NCBI RefSeq assembly: GCF_963678635.1
Contig: NC_087062.1
Location: forward strand, 61,297,584-61,361,583
Source: Symsagittifera roscoffensis
Lineage: Eukaryota > Xenacoelomorpha > Acoela > Convolutidae
Direction: 5' to 3'
Length of the DNA: 64,000 bases
This document shows, piece after piece, positions 10,322 through 22,188 of the stretch. The position numbers and the translations under genes were made by a program. Position 1 is the stretch's first letter, and each line of letters starts with the position of its first letter. The notes beneath the pieces were generated by a model. That model was not told where the DNA came from. It did not search any database and saw only the letters and a program-made list of their open reading frames with translations.

Positions 10322-12950
10322 CTTGTATCTGTCGCCGAAAAATAATTTTTTGTTTCTTGTATTAAAATCTATTTGGTGGTTATCATACTCAATGTTATTA
10401 TAGGCTGGCAATAATTGATTTTGTATTTTCCAAAAGTGACATAATATTTTAAAGTCCAGAAACATTGTTACTGGCAATATATTGTGTTTTAGCTTCAAGA
10501 CTGAAGCTGAGTCGTATTTTGCACGATCGCAGCAAGTTTTTACTACCCAGCTTAACTGTTTTTTTTTCAGTGATTTCATTAAGTTAGCGGATATTCCACT
10601 TAATAGAATTGCTGGATAATGCAAATGACTAATTACCAGTGCATTCAATATCAAGAGTCTTGTTTTTACTGGCAATGGTTTTTTGATTGATTGAAGTGTT
10701 TTTTTCGCATGCCATTTTCCTGAGAATCTTTTTGATTTCAACTTGGAATGTTAAAAACTGATCTTAAACTCCTTATAGGTATTCAACATTGGTTTTTTCC
10801 TCAATTATTTTATCATCTAAAATTATAGTATACTTTTCATCCTTTTTCCTAAATTTTTTTTGCTGAAAACGATGAGTTCTGTTTTTTTTTGCATTCAACT
10901 AAAATGAGTGTTCTAAAAAATAATTTGACAACAGACTGCAATTGGCTTCGAGTGCTTTAAGAGCTTTTGTGGATCGTTGTTTTCACAGAATAATAATGTA
11001 TCATCCGCATATTGAACTATTTTACATGTTTTGTCAGTTTGTTTGTTGAGATCCTTAATGAAGAGATTGAATATAAGAGGGCCAAGGACAGTGCCCTGTG
11101 GGACACCCTGCTCATGTGCAATTCAATCGGATTCGGTGTTGTTAACGATTTTTTTCTGGCTTCGGTTGGTGACAAAGGAGTTGATCATTTCTATAGCTTC
11201 TTCGGAAAAGTTTAACCCTTTGAGTTTCTGTTTAAATTTAGTATGATCAATAGAATCAAATGCTTTAGAGAGATCCAGTAAGGAACATGCTTCAGTTTTG
11301 TTTTTTTTCTATTGCTTTTCTGAATGCTTCAGTGCAATAAAGAATAGCGTCAATAGTTGAATATTATGTTCTGAACCCAAATTGACGCTATTACTTAGAA
11401 ATTTTTAGGATATCAGATATTCGTTGATTTGTTTATAAAACAATTTCTCAAAAATTTTTGAGAGAGCCCCAGTTATACAGATAGGTTTATAGTTTTCTGT
11501 TAGTTCTGGATCCTCTTTTTTGTATATTGGTGTGACAATTGCTTTTTTGAGCTTGCAAGGATATGTCTTGATTTTCAAAAACTCATCGTATGGAAATGCC
11601 AGATATGTGTATATTTCATTGCAGCCATCCTTCAATGCCCAGGCTGGAATTTTGGATGGACCTGATGCCTTCCGAGAATTAAAACTAAGTTTTTTTGTTT
11701 CACATTCAGATGATTTGATGATCCGGAATGAAAATTTATTATTATTTTGAATGTTGCATGTAGAAATCGGTGGACTTTGACTGATTTTTGAATTTTTCAC
11801 ATAAAAGCATCCAAGAGTTGAGAACTTGTAATTTAGCAGGTTCGCCATCTGTAAATTACTGGTTATGAAATTGCCGAAAGAGTTTCTGAGTAATGGAATG
11901 AGGTTGGAAGATTTTTTTGATTTTCTTGTTATATTATATTTCTCGTTTATTATACTCCATTTTTTGCGTTCACTTTTTTTCGAGTTAAACAGTTGAGATA
12001 TGAATTCTTCATCTTCGTAGTTTACCTTTGGTTAGTCGTTGCGAAAGAAAATAGTCTTCTGTGGGGCACATTCTTTAATGGTGTCAGCAATGTTAGATGT
12101 GAAGATGTCGAACATTACTTCGGGATTACGATTGCTATAGAAACTTCTCCAATTTATAGCTGATAGTTTTTGTTTGAATTTGTAATCGGAGTAGTTTGAT
12201 TTGTCAATTATTTTACGTTTGATTAGACTTATGTTGTTGTTCAGCTTAAGTTCTGTTATGAATGCTGTCGCTTGGTGGTCGGTCTTAATTGGTGGTGTGA
12301 ATTTTAATGAATTATTTGATAGACCTTGAATGCTTAGGTCGCTGATAATATAGTCAATTAGTGCTTTTGAGTGAGTAGGTGTTAATTTGTTAGTGACGTC
12401 CAGATTATATGGTATTAAGATTGTATCTAAAGACTGTTTGTCGTCTTCGTTGAGATAGTTGAGGTTGTAATCTCCTAGTAAATTTAGGTTTGAATTAAAT
12501 GACTGTGCATGGTGAATTGATTTGCCTAGATCTTCTAAGAAGTCTGTTTTATTGTTTCTATCAGGATTGTAGGCTAGGTTTAATAGAGTGGTTCTATCAT
12601 TTTTGTTGAGTCCGGTTTTAAATTCTATCCAGATGCTATCATAATTTTTGTGCATGTTGTTTAAGTCATGTCTTATCTTTGGGTTTAATTTTTTAGGAAC
12701 CAGTAACATGACCCCTCCACCCTTCAATTTTTTAGTTGATTCATAAGTTCTATCTCATCGGAACAACTTATGTTTGTCATTGTCTATGGCCCATAGTTCA
12801 TCGTCATTTGTATCATTGAACCATGTCTCGGAAAAGCAAAAATTGTATTGTTATTAAAAGTTTTAATGAGTTATTTGAGATCTGAACGCTTTCTAGCTAA
12901 ATTTCTACAATTCAGGTGAAGTACTTCCAGTTTTTTTATTTGACTGAATT
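10319..12950 (-). pseudogene. ORF2 of a decayed CR1-like LINE (AP-endonuclease and reverse transcriptase)
   Basis: Read on the minus strand, the pieces occur in the order expected for a non-LTR retrotransposon ORF2. The endonuclease (EEP/APE) begins near 12950 (LEVLHLNCRNLARKRSDL), with the main block at 12727-12032 (GDYNLNYLNEDD, then a TDHQATAF motif with the catalytic Asp-His). The reverse transcriptase spans about 11848-10900, with motif A DLSKAFDSIDH near 11230-11270, motif B GVPQGTVLGPL near 11060-11110, and motif C YADD near 11000-11013. A C-terminal block is at 10741-10319. Frames change several times and stops interrupt it, so it is inactive. The last codon is supplied by the end of the neighbouring REL element, so the true 3' end has been lost. 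Confidence 0.75.
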
Positions 12951-13644
12951 CTATGAAGGGTCCTGGATTTGGGTGGATATCTCCTGATGTTCGGAGAGTT
13001 TTATGAAGGGACCTCTCTTGTTTTTGTAAGTCTTGCTTGTGTTTTTTATATAATATTTGTTATAGTAATAGCTTATATTATTAAGTTTAGTGCAATAAAA
13101 TTTGTTCGAGTAAATTGTGGCAACCCATGGAAAAAGATACTTTCCTTTCTTTTTTTTCAGTACCTTATAAGCTACAAATTGATCGCTTTCGCAGAAGCTG
13201 ATGACAGATATGCTAGTTAAGACAAAAAGTAACAGCATATCGTTTTGTAGAACAAATTTAGTTAAAATTAAAAATAACAGTCGTCCATCAAAAAGATAGT
13301 CTTAACTAGCATTACTTAATAATAAAAAAATTTGCGAGTAGTTATATGACTGCTGGTTACGATTCAGATAATGGTTATATCTACTATCACAGCCCACATA
13401 GTGGTTGTTGAAACTACTTTGACCAGTTTGTCGGCCATGACCAGTTTGTCGGCAATATGGGTGCATGCGATCGTTACTATAGGGTCGATTGGTAGACCTA
13501 TAAACATTACCATGTTGCTAATTGGAAAGCGATTTTTGGTTGGAGTTTGCTTTTCCAGTACAATCAGGGGCTGGTTTTACCCTCGGGAGTTTACTTGAGT
13601 TTTTGAATGGGCCGAGGCAATTGCGCAAAAATGGTATACCTATT
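12951..13644 (-). other. Junction region between LINE ORF1 and ORF2 remnants
   Basis: On the minus strand this contains an open stretch (13238-12951) ending in RGPFIKLSEHQEISTQIQDP just before the endonuclease, probably the decayed ORF2 N-terminus. It also contains Asn/Tyr/Arg-rich degenerate sequence at 13370-13600, as often seen at ORF1 C-termini. A 16-base unit, TGACCAGTTTGTCGGC, is repeated directly near 13420-13455. No intact gene. Confidence 0.4.
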
Positions 13645-14272
13645 TCATCGTTCAGGTGTACAGTGTAAATATATAATTTCTGAGAGCTCTCCAAGCTTTT
13701 GATTCAGCACCTCAAATCCCGTCGTCGAACCATACATTTCATTCAGAAAACAATTATAATGATCAATTTTGTCATTAGCATCATCATTGTTAAGTGTTGG
13801 CGGTATTTCACAAATAACAACCGAATCTGGTGAAAATTTCGCAGTTATTAGAGCGATAAATTCTTCATATTTGGCGCTAAATTCATCAAACGTTGAGTAA
13901 ATTTTTTTTAAGATGGAGTTTGTCCCATCCTGGATTATCATACACTTAAGTTTTTTTTCACTATATTGGTCAAGGACTTTTATTTTCTCCTCAGTTGAAC
14001 CCAAAAATATGTTTACACACTCCTCTGGTATAGTTTCAACACCTGGTATCATTGAGGAAAGTTTCAGTTTTTTTAATCTTAGCAATTATACTTGAACCCA
14101 AAAAAATGTTTACACACTCCTCTGGTATAGGAAAGGGCGAAAACTTTCTCACAGTTTTTGATACTTCTTTTGCTTTCGTCGATGTTGACTGTAGTTTGCC
14201 ATCCTTGTCTGCTTCCGATGTTTTCTCAATAAACTCCATTATTTTACGATAATCTTCCTTTTGGTCGTACAA
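13645..14272 (-). pseudogene. ORF1 of the CR1-like LINE, SGNH/esterase-like domain
   Basis: Two overlapping minus-strand frames carry VNIFLGSSIIAKIKK (14272-14036 frame) and, in 14085-13645, CMIIQDGTNSILKK and VVICEIPPTL. GSS and GTN correspond to SGNH blocks I and III, and SVVICEIPP to the strand that follows. ORF1 proteins of the CR1 group commonly carry such esterase domains, which fits the ORF2 downstream. The Asp of GDS is Ser here. A ~98-base partial duplication (the AATGTTTACACACTCCTCTG segment near 14000 and again near 14105) breaks the frame. Inactive. This SGNH domain is unrelated in context to the one in the giant polyproteins. Confidence 0.6.
14000..14132. repeat. Short direct duplication within LINE ORF1
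   Basis: A segment of about 33 bases (AAAAATRTTTACACACTCCT and following) occurs near 14002-14034 and again near 14099-14131, about 98 bases apart. It duplicates the block I coding region of the SGNH domain, so the second and first block I both end in EECVNIFLGS. Confidence 0.7.
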
Positions 14273-14289
14273 ATCGGAGTGAATCTTGT

Positions 14290-14935
14290 ATAATGCTGAT
14301 TTTTGAATCCATTAAATTCTTCTTGGCTAAGTTTTTTGCTTGACATGTTTAAAATGGACGCAAATGATTGGTAACTGGAAGGACAGTATTTGATAATGAC
14401 TTCAGATCCTGTATTTTTGCTAAATAATTTAAATCTAGCTTTTTTTTCTGCAAATTAGTTTCCTTTTTCTGCTGAGTTTCTTTTTTTCTTTCCCAAATTT
14501 GCTTTGTTCACTCGCCTGATTCGATCAAGCAATTACTTCTTGTTTCTCTGCTGATAAATATGTTCTGCTAAAAATAAATTTTTTCTGCTAAATAGATTTC
14601 TTTTTCTGCTGAATAATTTTCTGCAAAACAGTTTTCTTTTTCTGTTGAATAGCTTTAATTTTCTTTATTTCTTCTAAATTTTTTTTCTGTAGCTGTCTTT
14701 TTCTTTTGCCAAGTTCGGTTTCATAATACAGATTTTCGAAAAAAGCATGAATGGAATTTTCCAAATTTAGGGTTTGATAATATAATGTACGGATGTTTTG
14801 TTTTAATTCGAATAAATTTTCTAAATCAGACTAATCTCTATCTAAACGGCTGTATTTTTGTTTTTAGAGAATTTTCATTTAGTGTTTGAGGGTCAGAAAG
14901 AGCAAAGGCAAAAATAATGAAACCTAGGTCGGAAA
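14290..14935. other. Low-complexity T-rich stretch, no gene
   Basis: Pyrimidine-rich DNA with many degenerate TTTTCTGCTRAA units at about 14450-14700. It probably contains the decayed 5' end of the LINE. I see no coding potential, promoter or RNA gene. Confidence 0.6.
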
Positions 14936-14940
14936 TCCAG

Positions 14941-14999
14941 GTGGGTAGTCCCTAGGTGGGTAGTCCCTAGGTGGGTAGTCCCTAGGTGGGTAGTCCACC
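14941..14999. repeat. 15-base tandem repeat, four copies
   Basis: The unit GTGGGTAGTCCCTAG is repeated at 14941, 14956, 14971 and 14986; the last copy diverges into CCACCT. The final copy forms an inverted repeat, AGGTGG...CCACCT. This resembles the perfect hairpin AGGTGGA-TTG-TCCACCT at 36791-36807, which lies at about the same place relative to a macro-like ORF in the better preserved minus-strand element. Confidence 0.85.
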
Positions 15000-15000
15000 T

Positions 15001-15345
15001 CAATCACATGAAACTTTAGGTTGTATAAATTTAAACGGTTGAAAAGTGTCACCTATAAGTTTGGAAGATCCTGATTAGGTAAAGTTATCTCCCAATACAA
15101 AAGATAACATATCATAATAAAAATTAAGCCACAAAAAAATTATAAACTTTACATAACATAATGCTCGACAGAAATTGAAACTTTACACAACATTTTTTGT
15201 GCCGGTCGACTTCAATGTTTATTTTTTTTAAAAAATCACGTGAACCAATGCATAAAACTTGCGTGGGTTAACTTATCTCCCATTAAAAGTCGTATATCTG
15301 TGAGGAGAGTGGGGTCACTGTCACTGTATTCTATCTAAAAAACAC
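15001..15345. other. AT-rich spacer of the decayed minus-strand gypsy element
   Basis: A non-coding AT-rich stretch between the tandem repeat and the macro-like remnant. By position it corresponds to the spacer at 36592-37054 of the better preserved element. No gene seen. Confidence 0.4.
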
Positions 15346-15560
15346 TTGTGCCAGCCTTATTTTTTTACGGTTTACGTGTTGCTTTTCAGTGGCTTTGGTT
15401 ACTTAAAAACCGAAAACTCCCTCCTAGTTTTGCCAAATATTCCGTCTTTAAGATTTCTTCCGCAGTTGTAGCGATAGCGCATGCGTGTTCCATCAGTCTT
15501 AAATCACTGTCTGTGATAATGATACTTTCAGGTACCGGTTTCGATTATTAAAATACGGTT
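15346..15560 (-). pseudogene. Macro-domain-like tail remnant of decayed Ty3/gypsy element
   Basis: The + strand sequence around 15375-15410 (ACGTGTTGCTTTTCAGTGGC and following) closely matches 37260-37292, which on the minus strand encodes FLVTKATDRQHV of the macro-like ORF. It sits downstream of a decayed integrase on the same strand, as in the better preserved element. The frame is destroyed. Confidence 0.5.
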
Positions 15561-15599
15561 CGAAAATCCGCACGAATGCCGGTATCTTATGGTTTTCTC

Positions 15600-17360
15600 C
15601 TTCTGTCATTAGTCATTTCTCCAACAAATGCTTTAACTCTATCCGATTGGAATTAGATCGAACAACCAGGTCTATAGATCCAGAAGTTTATCAGTTGGTG
15701 TCATATTTCTTCTTCTGTTGGGTTTATACACGTTAGTGCCTCTGCATATTTGGTGAAGTGGTCAATCAGCACCAGCATCTGGTTGTTGCTTATTGCCGTC
15801 ATACATAACTCTATGGATTGTAGAGGAAATCTCAGTTTTCGTGGATCCTTGAGCCTATTGACACGACACGCAAGCGGATGCCCATTTTTCGCCGGCTTCT
15901 TTGAGCCGACGCCATTCCAATCGCTCATTTATTCAGCTGTAAACTTTTTCAACACCTTGTCGCCCCAACTGATGATGAGAGCGAAACAGCAACTCCGTCT
16001 GATACAGTGGAGGCTGGATTAACGATTAGTGTTTCAGTAGGGCCTTCTCATCTTCCTTCCGTTTGCATGCCACAACTCTTCCTTTTTAGAAAAAGTTCTT
16101 TAAAATGTTGTTACCAATTTCTTCCAGGTCACCCTTGTCTCGTGATCTATTATCTTTCAATTTTTTCAAACTGTTCGTCATTCTATTAGTTCTCTGAGCC
16201 CTTGGGAGATTTGATAGTCGATATCTCGATTTTAGCTACCTTCTTCAATTCAATTGTCCATGACTATTGCACGACTATGAATATCGTCCAATGGTTTTGA
16301 CACGGCATATCTTCATCAGGGGTTTCATTTATTGTTCCAGTCGTTCCAGTCGTTCCAGGTTTGTGCGGACGACTGTAGAATGAGGGAATAGTCTGGTCGG
16401 CTGTTTGCATACAGAAATTTTTTGAACCTTGTCCGCAAAGTTGTCTTCTATGATGCCGTCCTCGTTTGAGGTGCATCTGCTTTGATCAGGGTCTTGATGT
16501 TTTTCTCTGTCCAATCCGCGCTGCTTCCATTCCACTAAGAGTGGGTGTATCGCTACCTTGGATATATTGCTTTTAATTGTAATCTCAGTATTGTAACCAT
16601 AAGTTGCGGGTTGGGAATTATCGAATGATTTCGTAGTGTCAATGGTGTCAAGTGAAGAACCACTTCTCATTTTTTTTACCCTTCGAGAAAACCCTAACCC
16701 AGGAGTATTACTTTTGACTAACCGGCAAGGTTGTGTCCGCTTACTTACCGGACATTTCCGTGTCGATGTATCTACCACGGACAGTATTTCATCGTCGGAT
16801 AAAAACTTTGACTCCAATTCAGAGACTGTTTCGTTTCAATGAACTGTAATCTCCTTCCCATGCTGGTTTTCAGACTGATATTATTCCCTTTAGTTATCGA
16901 ATTTGCACCATTTTGAGCACTTTTACCTGAAATTTTTGCCAAAAGCTCCTATTTTATTAATGATATTCTAGTTGTTCTAGTTGCTGATCAATAGATCGGC
17001 ATTCCCTTATGACCTGCCTAGTACTAGTCTCCTAAAGGTCTCAGTCTCTTGTGAATCTGCTCCTTTAACCCCTTTCAAGCAAACTGCAAAGCTTCTGCAT
17101 GACTTCAGGAGCTGCGTTCACCATTTTGTTCAGCATTGAGATGTTAATAATGCCTAACCTCGTTAGTTCCTGTTGGACTAAGTTAAAGCGCAGAAGTAAA
17201 TCCAGGGGAGCTGGATCACCCTTAGCTAATATTTTGGTTTCTGTAGTTTTCCTGACAAGGGGCCCGGGATGTCCCGGCGCAGGATGTCCTGATTTATCGA
17301 GCCAACTGATGAGTGGCAATTTTTTTTTACAAATTTCTTTATCCAGAACCAAAAATCCGC
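15600..17360 (-). pseudogene. Decayed Ty3/gypsy integrase and pre-integrase spacer
   Basis: Minus-strand pieces align with the better preserved element. The integrase core piece 15928-15701 contains NRLKDPRKLRFPLQSIE and VLIDHFTKYAEAL. The linker piece 16817-16329 contains EWKQRGLDREKHQDPDQ and PHSTVVRTNLE. The piece 17352-17065 contains SWLDKSGHPAPGHPGPL, then NLVQQELTRLGI. Gaps, stops and frame changes are frequent. Order and strand match the RNase H and reverse transcriptase remnants upstream (higher coordinates). Confidence 0.75.
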
Positions 17361-17375
17361 CTAATTGGTCTGCTT

Positions 17376-18880
17376 CTATTCAAGTCGTCCAGAGAAGACC
17401 CTTTTCTTGCTGAAGCTGCCAGCATCTAAATGGATGTTGCACGCTCCATATTCGATGATCAAATGGTAAAAATTCAACTTCACAATCCACCGACAAATAT
17501 AACTCTGCTCATTCGAGTACATTTTCAACCACTCAGGGGCTTTATTGTCAACGCGCAGCTTAAATCGACCCTTCCCAAGGTAAGCTCTATACTTCTCATC
17601 ACAAGTAACGACTGCAATCCTTTCAGAATTAGATGTACCAAGCTTCATCTCGGTTTTACTGATAGCTTTGCTACCGTAGTATAGCTACAGATATGGGTCG
17701 CAGAATGGTTCGCCCGTTCCGTTATTAGTCCTTTTTCAGTCGTCTTTTTTCAGTGGGCACTCCAAATTGCAAGAAGAAGAGAACTTAATTTGACGTCTGT
17801 TTTTGGTGCTTTTGACATCAGTACGGCTTCCACTGCTTCCGGTTTGGATCTGATTTCATGTCTATCCGTCATGCGGCCAAGATACTTTGTGGAATCTCGC
17901 AGGATTTTACACTTTAATGGCGTACACTTGAATCCGGCTTGTTTCATGCAAATGATGTCCTTGTCTAATGTATCGATGTGGTCATCAAGTTTTGCACTCA
18001 AAATGTCGTCAATGTAACACATTATCAGGTTTCCGTATTTTTCTGTGAGTGGCTGAGCCATTATGCGTTGAAACGTGGCTGTCGCATTGCACATACCAAA
18101 AGACATTCTTTTCTACATGAACAGGGTCAGCTTTCAGGCAATTCTTGTTTTCTCTCTGTCTTGCTTCCTCAGGTAACTGTTGAAATGCGGAGCCCAAATC
18201 CAACGCGGTGACAATTTTTGCCTCCCCTTCTTTGGAGAGACTACCATCGTTTTGTGGAATGGGATATGCGTCTTTTATTGGTACTGCATTCAAATAGCGG
18301 AGATCACTGCAAAACGTTATCTGCCCCTTTTCTTGCCTGCCAAGACCACGCCACAAATCCAGGGGACTTAGAACGAACTATTACGTGTTATTCAATCAAC
18401 ATATCAAAAATCATCTTGCACGCCTCTGATTTATGAGGGGTTTTTCTCCTAGCTCCTTCTCTATGAGTTGCCGCTCCCCTTCTATTTCAGTTTTTGCTGA
18501 AAAGAAAACAACATACATTGGCTTAAGGCCTCGAAAATAACACATCTTTGAAAGATTTTACCTCTTTGTGCGATATCTTGCCTTTTCGATGGTCTACTTC
18601 AGGCAGAACTGGTTTGTTTGTTGCTAAGTTGGTCTCAGTCGGCTTTTTCGGAAGTTCGAGCATCTAGACTGCCCGCCGCTTCAAAACGTGTTTTAAAGGA
18701 CCTAAATTCCTACTGTTATTCAATATACTCTCATTATTATCATGAAATGGTGGATATTTAGTCACTTGAAACTTCTGCAAAATTACACACTCTGATTCTT
18801 GGTGTTCAGCCGCAACGCCTTACCAAGTTTTCTTCCGCTTGGTGTCGTGACTCTTTTTTGTTTTTCAAAAACACGTTGAA
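17376..18880 (-). pseudogene. Decayed Ty3/gypsy reverse transcriptase and RNase H
   Basis: On the minus strand, 18670-18540 encodes TNLATNKPVLPEVDH, the linker before the polymerase. The piece 18356-18009 carries the reverse transcriptase core (FCSDLRYLNAVPIKDAYPIP; TALDLGSAFQQLPEE), and 18106-17750 carries MSFGMCNATATFQR and the motif C box YIDD. The piece 17648-17376 is RNase H (KYRAYLGKGRFKLRVDNKA; RWIVKLNFYHLIIEYG). Several frameshifts make it inactive. The remnant is cut at about 18.9 kb by the LTR of the next element. Confidence 0.8.
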
Positions 18881-21487
18881 ATCTAATTTTCTCTGTGTGA
18901 GTTTAAAAAATTTCCCCAAAATTGGTACAGTAGACCCGGGTGTTAATTGTATATGTTAAATATTTGCTCAAAAACAAATTAAATGAGCGACATTCGACCA
19001 GAATGACCTGAAAATGTATGTCATTAATCAATTTTAATGTAGGCAGTTTGGCGGAAAGACTGAGAGTTTTCGACGAAAAGCAATACTGATTGTAAAACTG
19101 TTTTAATAGGGCCTGCTTGACACGTAACAATTTTTTTCGCCTCAAATGAAAAGCCCTAAAATCTGACAGACAATTGTTTTGCTAATCAGAACAAGACATG
19201 TGATACAGGCAGTAGACGAGAAAGATACAGACATCAATTTTTGTAGAAAAGCGCTTCGACTTGTAACAGTTGTATATCTACAATCGTTACAGAGCAATTC
19301 CCGAGAATCAGAAGGGCGTACTGAAAGATTTTAACACCCTTCCTGGTCGTGATGAAAACATGTCTTCAAAAATCCAGAGGGGTACTGGAGAACAATTTAG
19401 ACTGTATTTTAACAACTTTCAGTGTCCCGGAATGGCCTCAATTGAATTTAATTTAACGTCAGGTTTGTTTTCAGATAACAAGAAGCTAGGATTCGAGCGA
19501 AAGGGTTGATCCATCTCCGATGGATATGGTAAGTTTATCTACTGAGCAAAAACAATAGTTATATAATAAATAAATTGTAGCCCTTTTTTTAGGAGTTACC
19601 TCGTGGTCTGGGGATACTGAGACCCAGCCATGAGCTCACTATTTCTGCATGTAAATAAGTTAATTTGCGTCGATAGCCCCTAAGTTGTAAACACTTCATC
19701 GACCCGATGTTAGTGAGCCACATATTGATTTGGCTTTGATTGAGATAGTTAAAAGTTTGTGAAGCTGCGCTTAGACGCTCGTCAGTTGTTTCATAAACTA
19801 TCTTTTTTTTCTGTCGGTATGTACGTCCGGGCAAATGTTAAATATGTTTTTATGGCGCTCCTGGTTGTTAGTCTTTCAAAATCATGATCGGAAGTCCCGT
19901 TAACGAAAATACTCCGCGCTAAGCGGATGCTCAAAATAAGGCTCTTAACCAAGAGCCGGAAGGATGGTTCGGAACGTAGAAGCCTTCCGGATTCTCCGAC
20001 TTAGTTTTTTAACCGAAACTTCATGTATCGACACATCATGTATCTATCGAAACTTCATGAACGAAACACGTATTGGCCGTCCCGTCATTCCCTGAGCGGT
20101 ATATGACCAGAAAAATAAATAAGGTATCAAACAAAAATCAGCATAGTACCTAAAAAAATTCCAAAAAATTTAAAAAATATAAAATAACGGAAAAACCAAA
20201 AACAATTAAAAAAACAGATAAAATCTGAAGAAATCATCTCCCCAGAAGAGATGTGATCCGACCTACGCTTTTATTGTTGTTAAATATATTGTAGTTAAAG
20301 TCATTGTTATCAAACCACATCGTTACGATCAAAATTGTGGCCTTTTTTTGTGCCGATACTGTAGGGCTGTTTGAGTATTTGAGCACGTTAATGTCAATTT
20401 GCGCTCAATCCGGATAGATCAAGTTATTGGAGTAGAAGACTAATCCGTCAAGCAGTGCAAGGAGCTGTAGTAAGTGTCCCAGGGACAGCAACAATCGGTT
20501 TCTCGTTTTCCTTAAAAAATTTATGTCTTTTTTGGTACAGAAAGTACGATATTAATCTGTGGGGAGCTCGACAGTGACTGCACTGTAGTGTACCTCCACC
20601 GAGTTAAGAATTTCCGAGTTAAGCACCTTCATTCGGATAGTGAACTGACGCGGAGGGTTATAATATTATTAGTTTACCGGTTTTTAGGTCCAAAATAGTT
20701 ATATTTTGGTCCTCTCAGAAAACGCAACTTTTGAGATATCCATATTTTTTTAGAAACCCAAAAAAGCGCTAAGTAGTGAAATACATAGTACTTCGACCAA
20801 TCTAACTTGAATTAATTTGTTGAATTTAGTGCGACCGATGTTAGAACTAATTGGGTACCAAAAAATTGATGTTCATAAAACAAACATTCATGAATCGAAA
20901 GGTTTTAGAACCCTGAAGATTTGCCAATAATTTTTCTGGTCTCTATGAAATTAGATTTAAGGAGTTTGATTTAGTGGATTCATCAATCCAGAGGAGTCAA
21001 GTTAGCCTCGTTTTTGGAAAATTTTTTCAGCTAAACCGTTTTTGATAACTTTTTTGCATCGAACTAGAGAAGTATTGCAGAAAAAAATTAGGCGGAACCT
21101 GTAAATTTGAAGTAAAAAACTTAAATTTGAACAAAAAACTTTTTGCTTCAGAACTCAAGAACCACTGGACTGATCTGTTTTGCCTTGGTACCGTTAGATC
21201 AGATATTAAGTAGGCTTAAATGTGAGATAATCATTAAAAAACTAAACCAGAAAACTAAACTCTTTTTTCAACAAAAACACTGGTTTTGGAGATAGACCCT
21301 TCGCAGTTTATAATTTTTTTTTCGAAAACCCTCATAACCCTACCAAACAGTTGCAACGGTTCAATAATGCGCTTTTACGTTGTTCTAAGCAATAAGGAAA
21401 GGTTAGAGAACCTTGAAATCAGTAAGCAAGTCGAAAATATATCGGTTAGTAGATCACTCCCAGTTAAGGGAAATTGACAAATAAGCA

Positions 21488-21812
21488 GTTTAGCTTCAAT
21501 CCGGAGGGGTCCGAACTCAGAGCGAACCCATCCTATTTAGTTGATTTTGCTTGATAAGAGCGTATCTGGAAGGTTCTCTGTATAGATTTTTGCCAACTCG
21601 GAAGGGTCATAATTTTGCCAACTCGGAAGGATCCCAATCCAGAGGGGTCCCGTTTCTGCCAACTCGGAAGGCTCCAAATCCGGAGGGGTCTTGATTTTGT
21701 CAACTCGGGAATTTCGGATCCGGAGGGGTTCCGTATGTCCCATTCCGGAGGTAGCTCGTTTTTGCCAATCCAGAAGGGTCCCTAAACGCTAATCCAGAGG
21801 GGTCTATTTTCG
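21488..21812 (+). repeat. CCGGAGGGGT-type motif cluster in LTR
   Basis: About ten variants of the motif (AATCCGGAGGGGTC, AACTCGGAAGGGTC, AATCCAGAGGGGTC) are spaced 20-45 bases apart, all in element orientation. The same cluster occurs at the same LTR position at 57160-57490 and, reversed, at 25441-25865. Confidence 0.85.
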
Positions 21813-22011
21813 TCTAATAACGCAAACGTAGGGATCCTAATACGTACGTATATGAAAGCAAAACATTTAGAGCGTAGAAGTAGGCAGACCAAGAAAGACA
21901 GGAAACCAGTGACTGCACTGATAATTCGCGACTCTAAATCTAATCGATAACAGAGACATGATATTGAATTACTTCGGATTGGAATCCGAAACTGATTTTT
22001 TGAAGGAGTGG

Positions 22012-22047
22012 TTGCTTTGAGAGCTTTATTAGATCTAGCTCGGGCAA
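22012..22047 (+). promoter_or_regulatory. Conserved leader hairpin A (divergent copy)
   Basis: TTGCTTTGAG pairs with CTCGGGCAA around an AGATCTAG-containing loop. The fold is conserved in the other LTRs despite sequence change. Hairpin B downstream has lost its 3' arm in this copy (GTGGGTG with no CGCCCAC partner). Confidence 0.6.
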
Positions 22048-22188
22048 TCTGAAGGCAGATAGATAATAATCGGTGGGTGCAACCAGTTCTACTAAATTGC
22101 GACAGACCAATCGGAACCCACATCCAATTTTTCCTGTGTCTTCTTCAAATTGGCTATACTTTTTAAATTACTTTTGTATGTTCTAAAT

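Larger units (their letters stand above)
18986..22188 (+). repeat. Long LTR (+), about 3.2 kb, of decayed Ty3/gypsy element
   Basis: It starts at GCGACATTCGACCAG (18988), matching the LTR start TGTGACATTCGACCAG at 52840. It then follows the same order of landmarks as the 52.8-58.0 kb LTR: GGTTGATCCATC near 19504, the AGTCCC/GCTCCTG block near 19860, CCCTGAGCGGTATATGACC near 20089, GATGTGATCCGACC near 20249, CAGTGACTGCACTG at 20572 and 21907, the CCGGAGGGGT motif cluster at 21490-21810, and leader hairpin A at 22012-22047. The end is placed before TGGGCAGTGAG (22189), which lines up with TGGGTAGTGAG at 58012, a possible primer-binding site. Open frames inside are short and not conserved. Confidence 0.7.

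Noticed and set aside
12969-13220. 83-codon hydrophobic ORF on the + strand as a membrane protein
   Set aside because: It is antisense to the LINE ORF1-ORF2 junction in an AT-rich region, where hydrophobic frames arise by composition.
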